A DNA stretch of 64,000 bases from Pseudomonas aegrilactucae (GCF_019168305.1 NZ_JAHTBI010000054.1:26288-90287); one strand, 5' to 3'; shown: positions 25,878 through 34,552, counted from the first letter of the stretch. Made by a program: numbers and translations. Notes: generated by a model not told the origin, from the letters alone.

Positions 25878-27119
25878 CAGCCCGGCGCGCAGGTCGCTGC
25901 CGCTGGGCTGCTGGTACAGGCCCAGGCCGAACTCGGGCATCACCGCCAGCAGGTAGTCGAAGATATCGCCCTGGATGCGCTCGTAGTCGGCCCACACGGT
26001 GGTGCGGGTAAAGCAGTAGATCTCCAGCGGCACGCCCTGGGCGGTGGTCTGCATCTGGCGCACCATGCAGGTCATGTTCGGCTGGATGTCGGGGTGGCTT
26101 TTCAGGTACGCCAGGGCGTAGGCGCGGAAGGTGCCGATATTGGTCATGCGCCGCCGGTTGGCCGACAGCGCCGCCACCGGCCCCTGGGCTTCGTTCCAGG
26201 CCTGCAGCTCGCTGCGCTTGCGTGCCATGTAGTCGGTCAGCAGGCGTACATTGCCCAGGCGCTGCTCTTGTTCATCGGTCAAAAAGCGCACGCCGCCGGC
26301 GTCGATGAACAGGCTGCGCTTGATGCGTCGCCCGCCCGATTGCTGCATGCCGCGCCAGTTCTTGAACGACTCGGACATCAGGCGCCAGGTGGGGATCGAG
26401 ACGATGGTCTTGTCGAAATTCTGCACCTTCACCGTGTGCAGGGTGATGTCCACCACGTCGCCGTCGGCGCCCACCTGGGGCATTTCGATCCAGTCGCCCA
26501 CGCGCAGCATGTCGTTGCTGGTCAGCTGCACGCTGGCCACGAACGACAGCAGGGTGTCCTTGTACACCAGCAGGATCACCGCCGACATCGCACCCAGGCC
26601 CGACAGCAGCAACAGCGGCGAGCGGTCGATCAGGGTGGCGACGATGATGATCGCGCCGAACACGAACAGCACCATCTTGGCCAGTTGCACATAGCCCTTG
26701 ATCGAGCGGGTGCGTGCATGTTCGGTGCGGGCATAGATGTCGAGCAGGGCGTCGAGCAGCGCGCTGATGGCCAGCACCAGGAACAGAATGGTGAACGCCA
26801 GCGCCACGTTGCCGAGAAAATGCTGGCTGGTGGCACTCAGTTCCGGCACCAGCTTGAGGCCGAACTGCACCACCAGCGACGGCGTCATCTGCGCCAGACG
26901 GTGGAACACCTTGTTCTGCAGCAGGTCGTTGAGCCAGTGCAGTGCCGGCTGTCGGCCCAGCAGCTTGAACGCGTGCAGGATCACGAAGCGTGCCACGCGG
27001 CCCAGCACCAGTGCGATCACCAGCAGCAGGGTCAGGCCCAGGCCGGCGTGCAAGAGCGGGTGTTGATCGAGAGAGCCCCAGAGATCAAGGGCGTTTTGCC
27101 AGAACAATTGAATATCCAT
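25818..27119 (-). CDS. MscS-family mechanosensitive channel (YbdG-like)
   Basis: The 433-residue inner-membrane protein has four to five N-terminal hydrophobic segments followed by the MscS pore and beta domain: GLGAMSAVILLVYKDTLLSF (pore helix region), GDWIEMPQVGADGDVVDI and VPTWRL-type beta-domain sequences are seen. The length and the C-terminal part match YbdG, a low-conductance MscS homologue that helps survival of osmotic downshift. The frame extends upstream to a TTG, but the ATG at 27119 gives the expected short N-terminus MDIQLFWQNA. It overlaps the convergent EamA gene by 60 bp. Confidence 0.88.
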   Translation of the reverse strand: MDIQLFWQNALDLWGSLDQHPLLHAGLGLTLLLVIALVLGRVARFVILHAFKLLGRQPALHWLNDLLQNKVFHRLAQMTPSLVVQFGLKLVPELSATSQHFLGNVALAFTILFLVLAISALLDALLDIYARTEHARTRSIKGYVQLAKMVLFVFGAIIIVATLIDRSPLLLLSGLGAMSAVILLVYKDTLLSFVASVQLTSNDMLRVGDWIEMPQVGADGDVVDITLHTVKVQNFDKTIVSIPTWRLMSESFKNWRGMQQSGGRRIKRSLFIDAGGVRFLTDEQEQRLGNVRLLTDYMARKRSELQAWNEAQGPVAALSANRRRMTNIGTFRAYALAYLKSHPDIQPNMTCMVRQMQTTAQGVPLEIYCFTRTTVWADYERIQGDIFDYLLAVMPEFGLGLYQQPSGSDLRAGLLPATAVREQRALVAETAEP

Positions 27120-27261
27120 GCCGTACTGAAGGTGTCCGCAAAGAGAGTGGAGGCGCAATTAGAGCGCGGAAAGTCGTGACAATGCCAAAAGAAATTCGGC
27201 GTGGGCGCCGGAAAACGTTACCCTATGTGGCTGAATTTCTGCACTTGCCCGAGGTACACCC

Positions 27262-28590
27262 GTGTTTTCCCAATTCGCCCTGCACGAACGCCTGCTCAAA
27301 GCCGTGGCCGCACTGAACTTTGTCGAGCCTACCCCGGTGCAGGCAGCGGCCATTCCCCTGGCCCTGCAAGGGCGTGACCTGCGGGTGACGGCGAAAACCG
27401 GTAGCGGCAAGACCGCCGCCTTCATGTTGCCAGTGCTCAACCGACTGGTCGACCTGAAGCAGAGCCGCGTCGAGATCCGTGCCCTGGTGCTGCTGCCGAC
27501 CCGCGAGCTGGCCCAGCAGACCCTCAAGGAAATCGAGCGTTTCGCCCAGTTCACCTACATCAAGGCCGGCATGATCACCGGTGGCGAGGACTTCAAGGAA
27601 CAGGCCGCCATGCTGCGCAAGGTGCCTGACATCCTGGTCGGTACCCCGGGCCGCATGCTCGAGCAGCTCAATGCCGGCAACCTGCACCTGGAACATGTGC
27701 AGGTGGTGGTGCTCGACGAAGCCGACCGCATGCTCGACATGGGCTTCTCCGAAGACGTCGAGCGCCTGTGCAACGAATGTGCTAATCGTGAGCAGACCCT
27801 GCTGTTCTCGGCCACCACCGGCGGCGCCGGCCTGCGCGACATGATCGGCAAGGTGCTCAAGGAGCCCGAGCACCTGATGCTCAACACTGTCAGCCAGCTC
27901 AACGACGGTACCCGCCAGCAGATCATCACCGCTGACCACAACCAGCACAAAGAACAGATCGTGCAGTGGCTGCTGGCCAACGAGACCTACCAGAAGGCGA
28001 TCATCTTCACCAACACCCGGGTGATGGCCGACCGTATCTATGGTCACCTGGTGGCCAAGGACATCAAGGCGTTCGTGCTGCACGGCGACAAGGACCAGAA
28101 AGATCGCAAGCTGGCCATCGAGCGCCTGAAACAGGGCGGCGCCAAGGTGCTGGTGGCGACCGATGTGGCGGCCCGTGGCCTGGACGTCGACGGCCTGGAC
28201 CTGGTGGTCAACTTCGACATGCCGCGCAGCGGCGACGAATACGTGCACCGCATCGGCCGTACCGGGCGTGCCGGTAACGAAGGCCTGGCAGTGTCGCTGA
28301 TCTGCCACGGCGACTGGAACCTGATGTCGAGCATCGAGCGCTACCTCAAGCAGACCTTCGAGCGCCGCACCATCAAGGAAGTCAAAGGTACCTATACCGG
28401 GCCGAAGAAGGTCAAGGCGTCGGGCAAGGCGGCCGGGGTCAAGAAGAAAAAGACCGACAAGAAGACCGACAAGAAAGCCGTGGCCAAGCGCAAGCCTACC
28501 GCCAAGCCGAAGCCTAATGCGCCGTCGCTGGTGAGCCAGGACGGCATGGCGCCGCTGAAGAAGCGCAAGCCGGCACCGGCTGCCGAGTAA
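27262..28590 (+). CDS. DEAD-box ATP-dependent RNA helicase
   Basis: The 442-residue helicase has all core motifs: TPVQAAAIP (Q motif), AKTGSGKT (I), PTRELAQQ (Ia), GTPGRM (Ib), DEAD (II), SATT (III), and HRIGRTGRAG (VI). The last 60-70 residues are a Lys-rich, low-complexity RNA-binding tail with KKKKTDKKTDKKAVAKR. The start is GTG with GAGG 8 bases upstream. The general role is ribosome assembly or mRNA remodelling, resembling SrmB/RhlE-type proteins. It stands alone, divergent from the mechanosensitive channel, and a hairpin follows the stop. I cannot pick one named subfamily with certainty. Confidence 0.9.
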   Translation: MFSQFALHERLLKAVAALNFVEPTPVQAAAIPLALQGRDLRVTAKTGSGKTAAFMLPVLNRLVDLKQSRVEIRALVLLPTRELAQQTLKEIERFAQFTYIKAGMITGGEDFKEQAAMLRKVPDILVGTPGRMLEQLNAGNLHLEHVQVVVLDEADRMLDMGFSEDVERLCNECANREQTLLFSATTGGAGLRDMIGKVLKEPEHLMLNTVSQLNDGTRQQIITADHNQHKEQIVQWLLANETYQKAIIFTNTRVMADRIYGHLVAKDIKAFVLHGDKDQKDRKLAIERLKQGGAKVLVATDVAARGLDVDGLDLVVNFDMPRSGDEYVHRIGRTGRAGNEGLAVSLICHGDWNLMSSIERYLKQTFERRTIKEVKGTYTGPKKVKASGKAAGVKKKKTDKKTDKKAVAKRKPTAKPKPNAPSLVSQDGMAPLKKRKPAPAAE

Positions 28591-28602
28591 GCTTCAGCGC
28601 CT

Positions 28603-28625
28603 GTTCGCCGGCCTTGCCGGCGAAC
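28603..28625. terminator. bidirectional hairpin between convergent genes
   Basis: GTTCGCCGGC and GCCGGCGAAC form a perfect 10-bp stem with a CTT loop between the helicase stop and the end of the convergent 89-residue gene. No T-tract flanks it on either side, so it is a REP-like or stabilising hairpin as much as a terminator. Confidence 0.5.
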
Positions 28626-28639
28626 GCATCACTCCCGAC

Positions 28640-28909
28640 TCAGACTTTCTTCTGCGCCGCCTTCAATTCCTGCATGCGCTTGTCGATCAGTTGGCATTTG
28701 TCTGGCAGGTCCTTGCTCTCGGTACCCAGCTTCATCCCCTGCAATTGCTCATTGATCTCCTTGGCCTTCTGCGGGTTCTGCTCCGTCAGGCGGCTCACCT
28801 CCCTGGCCAGTTCCTCACGCTTTTGCGTCGCTTCCTCCAGTGTGCACGCCCAGGTGGGCAGGGCAAACAGCACGGTGGCCGCTGCAGTGATACTCATCAA
28901 TGTCTTCAT
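28640..28909 (-). CDS. small periplasmic protein (DUF1090-like)
   Basis: The 89-residue exported protein has a signal peptide ending at about PTWA, a Cys right after (ACTLEEATQKREEL) and a second Cys in LPDKCQLIDKRM. It is otherwise a single helical, charged domain rich in Glu, Lys and Gln, as in DUF1090 proteins. The upstream in-frame start was rejected; the ATG at 28909 has GAGG 7-8 bases before it and gives a proper signal peptide. No function is known. It converges on the DEAD-box helicase. Confidence 0.75.
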   Translation of the reverse strand: MKTLMSITAAATVLFALPTWACTLEEATQKREELAREVSRLTEQNPQKAKEINEQLQGMKLGTESKDLPDKCQLIDKRMQELKAAQKKV

Positions 28910-29037
28910 GGTCGAACCTCGTTTTCCATTACGGGCGAAGGTGTTCGGTGGAGGCATTGCGCCGCGTGAAAGTTCAGTCGAACCGCCGCGTTGCGCGTCG
29001 GTCACAACCTTACATTCCCTCGCTGGAGGTTGGACCG

Positions 29038-29433
29038 ATGAGCACTACCTATGACTGGGACCTGATCGAGCGCCTGCTGCACGAAGTGCAGAACAGCGCC
29101 GGCCACAGCTTCACGCCACGCCCGTATGCCGAGCAGCACGCTGCCGCACTGGTGGCCAAGGGTGATCAGGTGCCGGACCTCGACCATCTCAAAACCACTG
29201 CCTGCGAGTACGAGAAGCTGTTGTTCGAGCGCGGCTTCATCGAAACTCGCCCCGAAGATCAGGGCGGCAATGGCGAGAACTTCGTGCTGACTGCCCGCGG
29301 TTCGCGTTTGCTCAGCCTGATCGACAGCAGTATTCCGGGTGATGCGCACCCGCGCCAGGTGCTCAACGACCAGGACGATCCTCTGGACGAAACCACGTTC
29401 GACGAGGTGGCGTCCAAGGCACAGATTGCCTGA
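29038..29433 (+). CDS. hypothetical protein, possible winged-helix (DUF2513-like)
   Basis: The 131-residue soluble protein begins YDWDLIERLLHEVQN and continues with alternating helices, then GFIETRPEDQGG and FVLTARGSRLLSLIDS. This resembles DUF2513-type winged-helix proteins, in which an LTARG-like turn precedes the last helix, but the match is by eye only. The frame is open from 28900; the ATG at 29038 was chosen for its GGAGG ribosome site. It lies alone between the small periplasmic protein and an EamA transporter. It could be a regulator; no function is claimed. Confidence 0.7.
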   Translation: MSTTYDWDLIERLLHEVQNSAGHSFTPRPYAEQHAAALVAKGDQVPDLDHLKTTACEYEKLLFERGFIETRPEDQGGNGENFVLTARGSRLLSLIDSSIPGDAHPRQVLNDQDDPLDETTFDEVASKAQIA

Positions 29434-29533
29434 GATCAGGCTGGCAATCGCCGGCTACTCATGCAGATAATCGGCGCTGGATCCACTGTCGCCGAGATAG
29501 CCCTATGCCTTGCCATCAAACCGGTTACCGCCC

Positions 29534-30463
29534 ATGAGCGCATCCCGCCAGTCCACGGATGCGTTTGCCTTGCAGGTCATGGTCGGGCTATGCCTGATCT
29601 GGGGTATCCAGCAGGTGATGATCAAATGGGCCGCGCCCGATATCGCGCCGGTGATGCAAGCCGCGGCACGTTCCGGCATTGCGGCGTTGCTGGTGGCGCT
29701 GCTGATCTGCTGGCGCGGCGGCTGGGATCAGGTGGGTGCGACCTGGAAGGGTGGGTTGCTGGCCGGGTCCCTGTTCGGCCTGGAATTTCTGCTGATTGCC
29801 GAGGGTCTTCAATTGACCTCGGCCGCGCACATGTCGGTATTCCTGTACACCGCGCCGGTGTTTACCGCGCTCGGCCTGCACTTCATGCTGCCCAGCGAAC
29901 GGCTGCGACCGTTGCAATGGCTGGGCATCCTGCTGGCGTTCGGCGGTATTGCGGTGGCGTTCGCCGGCGGGCTGTCGCTGGACAATCTCGACGGGCGCAT
30001 GCTGCTGGGTGATGCCATGGGGGTGATGGCGGGCATGGCCTGGGGCGCCACTACCGTGGTGGTGCGCGGCTCGCGCCTGTCTGAAGCACCCGCCACCCTG
30101 ACCCTGTTTTACCAGTTGCTTGTCGGTTTCCTCGGCCTGTTGCTGATTGCCTGGCTGACCGGGCAGTTCAGCCATGTGACGCTGACCCCCACCTCCATCA
30201 GCAGCGTGCTGTTCCAGGCCATCGTGGTGTCCTTTTTCAGCTACCTGACCTGGTTCTGGCTGCTGCGCCGCTACCTTGCGTCCAACCTGGCGGTGTTCTC
30301 GTTCATCACACCGTTGTTTGGTGTGACGTTCGGCGTACTGCTGCTGGGCGAACCGTTGAGCATCAACTTCATACTGGGGGCTGTCTGTGTGTTGCTGGGC
30401 ATCACCCTGGTCAGTGCCGAACAGTGGGTGCGTGGGCGCCTGCGCAGCCTTCTTGGGCAGTAA
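29534..30463 (+). CDS. EamA/DMT-family transporter
   Basis: The 309-residue membrane protein has two EamA repeats and about ten hydrophobic segments (for example VGLCLIWGIQQVMIKW, AAHMSVFLYTAPVFTALG, and FSFITPLFGVTFGVLLLGE, the conserved end of the second repeat). It ends in a short basic tail. A TTG at 29510 is in frame, but the ATG at 29534 is the more likely start; neither has a strong ribosome site. The substrate is unknown. The downstream 160 bp contain the promoter of the PA1414-like unit. Confidence 0.82.
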   Translation: MSASRQSTDAFALQVMVGLCLIWGIQQVMIKWAAPDIAPVMQAAARSGIAALLVALLICWRGGWDQVGATWKGGLLAGSLFGLEFLLIAEGLQLTSAAHMSVFLYTAPVFTALGLHFMLPSERLRPLQWLGILLAFGGIAVAFAGGLSLDNLDGRMLLGDAMGVMAGMAWGATTVVVRGSRLSEAPATLTLFYQLLVGFLGLLLIAWLTGQFSHVTLTPTSISSVLFQAIVVSFFSYLTWFWLLRRYLASNLAVFSFITPLFGVTFGVLLLGEPLSINFILGAVCVLLGITLVSAEQWVRGRLRSLLGQ

Positions 30464-30505
30464 GCGGGTGCAGACGACCGTTCATCCTGAAGTGGCGATG
30501 CGGGC

Positions 30506-30519
30506 CTGACTGAAATCAA
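30506..30519 (+). promoter_or_regulatory. Anr/Fnr-type box
   Basis: CTGAC-TGAA-ATCAA matches the Anr/Fnr palindrome TTGAT-N4-ATCAA at 8 of 10 positions with a perfect right half. A good -10 (TATGAT at 30560-30565) lies downstream, which puts the box centre about 60 bp before the predicted start of transcription, a class I activator position. It precedes a PA1414-like unit, whose P. aeruginosa counterpart is strongly induced by low oxygen. Confidence 0.6.
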
Positions 30520-30559
30520 TAGAGAAATTTTTACCCGGGCGCGAAGGTGCACATCGGGC

Positions 30560-30565
30560 TATGAT
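30560..30565 (+). promoter_or_regulatory. -10 element TATGAT of the PA1414-like transcript
   Basis: TATGAT differs from TATAAT at one position. No good -35 sits 17 bp upstream, as expected for an activator-dependent promoter, and an Anr-like box lies at the right distance. The predicted transcript starts near 30572. Confidence 0.5.
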
Positions 30566-30621
30566 GAGTTTGTAGCGCCGCCGCTGAGTTTCGCCGCGCA
30601 GATGACCCGTGAGGGGGAGTT

Positions 30622-30747
30622 ATGAGAAACGATCTGTTCAACTGGCTCCACGACCTGGCTGTGGCATTGGGGCTTATCCCGCCACCTTTGCAGCCTGTAC
30701 CGATCCCTACCGATGAGGAGCAGCGCAAACGCCGACCCCGGCGCTAG
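30622..30747 (+). CDS. PA1414-family small protein, 41 aa
   Basis: The ORF begins ATG with GGGGGAG a few bases upstream and ends TAG at 30745-30747. The product starts MRNDLFNWLHDLAVALGLI, continues with a proline-rich stretch (PPPLQPVPIPTDEEQ) and ends in a basic tail KRRPRR. This is the organisation I recall for the PA1414 family. An amphipathic N-terminal helix is plausible. The ribosome site argues that the ORF is translated even if the transcript also acts as a small RNA. It is monocistronic with its own terminator. Confidence 0.7.
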   Translation: MRNDLFNWLHDLAVALGLIPPPLQPVPIPTDEEQRKRRPRR

Positions 30748-30760
30748 CCAGTTGCTGAAA

Positions 30761-30793
30761 CCGACGCATTACGCAATGCGTCGGTATTTTTTT
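30761..30793 (+). terminator. intrinsic terminator of the PA1414-like unit
   Basis: CCGACGCATT and AATGCGTCGG form a perfect 10-bp stem with an ACGC loop, followed by TA and seven T residues. It is the best-formed terminator in the window apart from the one after the porin. Confidence 0.93.
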
Positions 30794-30965
30794 GTGTGTT
30801 TTTCGACTTCCCTAGCCCTCCCCAAATGCCTATGAGCGGCTGTAAGAGCGCAAGAGGGCTTCGGGTGTCGATGGGGGTGCTGGATATGCTTGGTTTTATC
30901 TGGGCCACCGCTGTGGGCATCGCTTCAGAGACGGGGCATATCCAGCATCGGCAGATCCAGGCGCC

Positions 30966-32345
30966 TTACGCCAAATTCACCGCCCCTACCGGCCGACGCG
31001 ACAGCAAGCTCACCACCACAAAACTCACCAACGCCACCGCCAGGCTGTAATAGATCGGCGTATTGGCATCCATCCCATCCTTGAACATGAACACCAAGGC
31101 CGTGACAAACCCCAGCGCCATGCTGGTGATCGCCCCGGACGTGGTCGCCCGCTTCCAGTAGATCGCCCCGATCAGCGGCACCAGCATGCCACCCACCAGC
31201 AGGTTGTAGGCCAGCGTCAGCGCGCTGATCACGTCCACCACCACCAGCGCAATCCCCAGCACCGCAAACCCGGTCAGGCACGTGAACAGCCGATTGATGC
31301 CCAGGCTCGACTGCTTGCCACCACGCAGCTTGGGCAGCAGATCTTCGGTCAATACGGTAGAGGCCGCCAACAACCCGGCACTGGCCGTCGACATCATCGC
31401 GGCCAGGGCCGCAGCAATCACCAAGCCGCGAATACCATCCGGCAGCGCCGATTTGACGATCGCGGCAAACGCATTGTTGGCATTGCCCAGGTCAGGCAAC
31501 AGCACATGCGCGCACATGCCGATCAGGGCGCACACCAGGCCATAGATCACGCAATACACACCCGCCGTGGTGCCGGCGCGTTTGGCCACTTTCTCGTCAC
31601 GGGCAGTGAACACCCGCTGCCAGATGTCCTGGCCAATCAGGATGCCGAAGAAGTAGATCAGGAAGTAGGTGATGATGGTGTCCCAGCCAATGGTGGTCAG
31701 GCTGAAACTGGTGTCAGGCAATTTGGCCACCAGTTCGTCCCAGCCACCTACCCGGTACAGGCAGATCGGCAGCAGGATGAACATCAGGCCAACGGTCTTG
31801 ATCACGAATTGCACGATGTCGGTCAGGGTCAGCGACCACATGCCGCCAATGGTCGAGTACACCACGACCACGCCGCCGCCGAGCAGGATCGCCGCCCAGA
31901 ACGGCAACTCGAACAACACCTGCAGCACGGTACCGATGGCCAGGGTCGAGGTCACGGCGATCATCAGCGCATAGGCCAGCATGATCACGGCGCTGGCCTG
32001 GCGGGCCATGGGGTTGTAGCGCTGCTCCAGCACCTGGGTCACGGTAAAGATGCGCAGGCGCAGCAACGGCTTGGCCAGAAACAGGTTCAGGGCAATGATG
32101 CCCAGGCCCAGCGCGGCACACAGCCAGAAGCCGGAAATGCCATGCACGTAACCCAGCTTCACCGTACCTACGGTAGAGGCGCCGCCCAGTACGGTGGCGG
32201 CCATGGTGCCCATGTACAGGCTCGGGCCCAGGTTGCGTCCGGCCACCAGGTAGTCTTCATGGGTCTTTGCCCGGCGCATGCCGAACCAGCCCAGTACCAG
32301 CATGCCGGCGGCATAGATCAGTACAACGAATATGTCCAAGGCCAT
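30966..32345 (-). CDS. sodium:solute symporter (SSS family), probable guanidino/amine compound uptake
   Basis: The 459-residue membrane protein has about 13 hydrophobic segments of the LeuT-like SSS fold. Characteristic pieces are YLVAGRNLGPSLYMGTMAA, GGMWSLTLTDIVQF, and the MSTASAGLLAASTVLTEDLL segment of TM8-9 with sodium-site serines. The ATG at 32345 (GGAG 8 bases upstream) was preferred over a longer in-frame start at 32396. It lies 140 bp downstream of gbuA on the same strand, as PA1418 lies near gbuA in P. aeruginosa. Uptake of 4-guanidinobutyrate or a related compound is a contextual inference. Confidence 0.88.
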   Translation of the reverse strand: MALDIFVVLIYAAGMLVLGWFGMRRAKTHEDYLVAGRNLGPSLYMGTMAATVLGGASTVGTVKLGYVHGISGFWLCAALGLGIIALNLFLAKPLLRLRIFTVTQVLEQRYNPMARQASAVIMLAYALMIAVTSTLAIGTVLQVLFELPFWAAILLGGGVVVVYSTIGGMWSLTLTDIVQFVIKTVGLMFILLPICLYRVGGWDELVAKLPDTSFSLTTIGWDTIITYFLIYFFGILIGQDIWQRVFTARDEKVAKRAGTTAGVYCVIYGLVCALIGMCAHVLLPDLGNANNAFAAIVKSALPDGIRGLVIAAALAAMMSTASAGLLAASTVLTEDLLPKLRGGKQSSLGINRLFTCLTGFAVLGIALVVVDVISALTLAYNLLVGGMLVPLIGAIYWKRATTSGAITSMALGFVTALVFMFKDGMDANTPIYYSLAVALVSFVVVSLLSRRPVGAVNLA

Positions 32346-32485
32346 GGGGTGTCTCCGATTATCTTTATTATGGTGAGATCGATCAGCTGGCGGCACGTGC
32401 GCCAGGCGTCATTCATCCGCTGACGGGCCGCTGGCGCGGCCTGTCCAAGGTTCCATCCCAGGGTGAAGATCCAAGACGCTGGCCG

Positions 32486-33436
32486 TTAGCGGTGGGCCAC
32501 ACCCGGCAGCACACAAAGCATTTCGTACAGCAGGTTGGCGCCGAGCAACGAGGTGTTGCCGGTGGTGTCGTAGGGCGGCGAGACCTCGACCAGGTCGCAG
32601 CCGATCAGGTCCAGGCCCTGGCAGCCGCGGATGATTTCAATCGCCTGGATGGTGGTCAGCCCACCGATTTCCGGTGTGCCGGTGCCAGGCGCCCAGGCCG
32701 GGTCGATGCCGTCGATGTCGAAGCTCAGGTACACCGGGCCGCCACCGACCTTTTCACGCACTTCGGCCATCAATGGCTCCAGCGACTTGTGCCAGCACTC
32801 CTCGGCCTGCACCACGCGAAAGCCCTGCTTGCGGCTCCAGTTGAAGTCTTCGGCGGTGTAGCCCTGGGCGCGCAGGCCGATCTGCACCACGCGGTCGCAA
32901 TCGAGCAGGCCTTCTTCGACGGCGCGGCGGAAGGTGGTGCCGTGGGCGATTTTTTCGCCAAACATGTGATCGTTGACGTCGGCATGCGCATCAATGTGCA
33001 CCAGCCCGACCTTGCCATGCTTTTTGTGAATCGCCCGCAGAATCGGCAGGGTGATGGTGTGGTCGCCGCCCAGGGTCATGGGGATCACGTTGTGCTCGAG
33101 AATCTCGTCGTAGGCTTCTTCGATGATGCGCACGGCGTCGAGCAGGTTGAAGGTATTGATCGCCACGTCACCGATGTCGGCTACCGACAGCGAGTCGAAC
33201 GGGGCGGCACCGGTGGCCATGTTGTACGGGCGGATCATCACCGACTCGGCGCGGATCTGGCGCGGGCCGAAGCGGGTGCCGGAGCGCAGTGAGGTGCCGA
33301 TGTCCAGCGGGATACCGACGAACGCGGCATCCAGGCCGGCGGCGCTGGGCAGGTGGGGAAGACGGAGCATGGTGGCAATGCCGCCGAAACGCGGCATTTC
33401 GTTGCCGCCCAGTGGTTGGTGAAGAATCTTGTCCAC
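32486..33436 (-). CDS. gbuA: guanidinobutyrase (ureohydrolase family)
   Basis: The 316-residue binuclear-manganese ureohydrolase has all metal-binding motifs: GGDH (His126), DAHAD (149-153) and SFDIDGIDP (Asp240, Asp242). It hydrolyses 4-guanidinobutyrate to 4-aminobutyrate and urea in arginine catabolism through the transaminase or decarboxylase routes. The start is GTG with GAGG just upstream. The family also holds agmatinases and guanidinopropionases. The divergent LysR gene and the symporter reproduce the P. aeruginosa gbuA-gbuR arrangement, which favours guanidinobutyrase. Confidence 0.9.
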   Translation of the reverse strand: MDKILHQPLGGNEMPRFGGIATMLRLPHLPSAAGLDAAFVGIPLDIGTSLRSGTRFGPRQIRAESVMIRPYNMATGAAPFDSLSVADIGDVAINTFNLLDAVRIIEEAYDEILEHNVIPMTLGGDHTITLPILRAIHKKHGKVGLVHIDAHADVNDHMFGEKIAHGTTFRRAVEEGLLDCDRVVQIGLRAQGYTAEDFNWSRKQGFRVVQAEECWHKSLEPLMAEVREKVGGGPVYLSFDIDGIDPAWAPGTGTPEIGGLTTIQAIEIIRGCQGLDLIGCDLVEVSPPYDTTGNTSLLGANLLYEMLCVLPGVAHR

Positions 33437-33579
33437 GGTCGGGCCTCACGGGTTGGATTGTTTTAGTTGTTTGAACCTGTCGGACCGGGGCGAACTTGCT
33501 CCCGCATGCCGCCTGACAGGTGAATTTGGGCAGAGTCTGCAAAAGGTAGTGGGTTAAGAGAATCGCTACAGGCAAATAC

Positions 33580-33603
33580 TTACTTCAGGTTTTTATGAAC
33601 TAA
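33580..33603. promoter_or_regulatory. inverted repeat between gbuA and gbuR (LysR operator candidate)
   Basis: TTACTTCA and TGAACTAA form 8-base arms with one mismatch around an 8-base AT-rich centre. The dyad lies 56-79 bp before the gbuR ATG and about 145 bp before the gbuA start. Its size and divergent-promoter location fit a LysR-type recognition site (T-N11-A-like). Confidence 0.5.
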
Positions 33604-33658
33604 TGGCGCGCTATGGGTAGACTGGCGCGTATTCGTGACTGCGTGGAAGTACCGTGCC

Positions 33659-34552
33659 ATGGCTTCAGCCCTGCCTGATCTGAAATTGCTGCGCATCTTT
33701 GTCAGCGTGGTGCGCCACCAGGGGTTCGCCAACGCCCAGCGCGAGCTGAACCTGTCGACCTCGGCCATCAGTACCTACATGAGCCAGCTGGAAGCGGCGC
33801 TGGGCATCGTGCTGTGCCACCGTGGCCGCGGCGGTTTCAGCCTGACCAGCAAGGGCGAACTGTTTCATCAGGAAACCCTGCGCCTGCTGGCGGAGATGGA
33901 CGGCTTCGAGCAATACGCCGCCGCCCTCAAGGGCGAATTGCGTGGCACCCTCAACCTTGGCGTGATCGATTCCACGGTGGGTGATCGCGCGTTGCCGCTG
34001 GCGGATGCCATCGGTGCCTACAGCCAGGAACATCCAGCGGTGCATCTGCACCTGTCGGTGTCGAGCCCTTACGAGTTGCAGTTGGGGGTACAGGACAACC
34101 GCCTGGACCTGGCGATTGGCGCGTTCTCGACCCGCATGAGCGGGCTGGTGTACCAGCCGCTGTACCGCGAACAGCACTGGCTGTATTGCAGCAACCGCCA
34201 CCCGTTGTTTGCCGAGCGACGTGTCCCCGAGCAGGTGATCACGCAGCAGCGCATGGTCGGGCGTGGTTACTGGAGCCAGGCAGAACTGGCCCGCCATGGC
34301 TTCAAGCACAGCGCGGCGACGGTCGAAAGTATGGAGGCGCAATTGATCCTGGTGCTGTCGGGTGCCTACATCGGCTACCTGCCTGAGCACTACGCCCAGG
34401 CCTGGGTGGACCAGGGTGACCTGCGTGCGCTGTCGCCTGCGACCTTTGGCTACCAGGCGCCGTTTTCACTGATCATCCGTCGCGGCCGTAGCCGCGAACC
34501 CTTGATCCAGACGTTTCGCGATCGACTCAAGGCGCAGCTCACGCCGGCTTGA
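33659..34552 (+). CDS. gbuR: LysR-family regulator of guanidinobutyrate use
   Basis: The 297-residue LTTR has an N-terminal winged helix (residues 5-65) with RELNLSTSAISTYMSQLE and an effector domain with GTLNLGVIDSTVGDRALPL. It is divergent from gbuA with a 222-bp gap that holds an inverted repeat. This is the gbuR position of P. aeruginosa (PA1422), where the regulator activates gbuA in response to guanidinobutyrate. The frame is open from a GTG at 33635; the ATG at 33659 with GGAAG upstream was chosen. The next gene is an Aer-type receptor, as expected from synteny. Confidence 0.88.
   Translation: MASALPDLKLLRIFVSVVRHQGFANAQRELNLSTSAISTYMSQLEAALGIVLCHRGRGGFSLTSKGELFHQETLRLLAEMDGFEQYAAALKGELRGTLNLGVIDSTVGDRALPLADAIGAYSQEHPAVHLHLSVSSPYELQLGVQDNRLDLAIGAFSTRMSGLVYQPLYREQHWLYCSNRHPLFAERRVPEQVITQQRMVGRGYWSQAELARHGFKHSAATVESMEAQLILVLSGAYIGYLPEHYAQAWVDQGDLRALSPATFGYQAPFSLIIRRGRSREPLIQTFRDRLKAQLTPA

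Larger units (their letters stand above)
30572..30793 (+). ncRNA. candidate SicX-like small RNA / short mRNA
   Basis: A promoter (-10 at 30560), a short ORF and a strong terminator (30761-30793) define a compact unit of about 220 nt. In P. aeruginosa the PA1414 locus is reported to produce the low-oxygen-induced regulatory RNA SicX. The ORF here has PA1414-like sequence and the neighbouring genes (symporter, gbuA, gbuR) are the same as near PA1414. That the RNA itself is regulatory here is inferred from this relationship. Confidence 0.45.

Noticed and set aside
30796..31050. 84-codon plus-strand frame after the PA1414-like unit
   Set aside because: It overlaps the 3' end of the symporter gene, begins just after a strong terminator, and has no ribosome site or recognisable motif.
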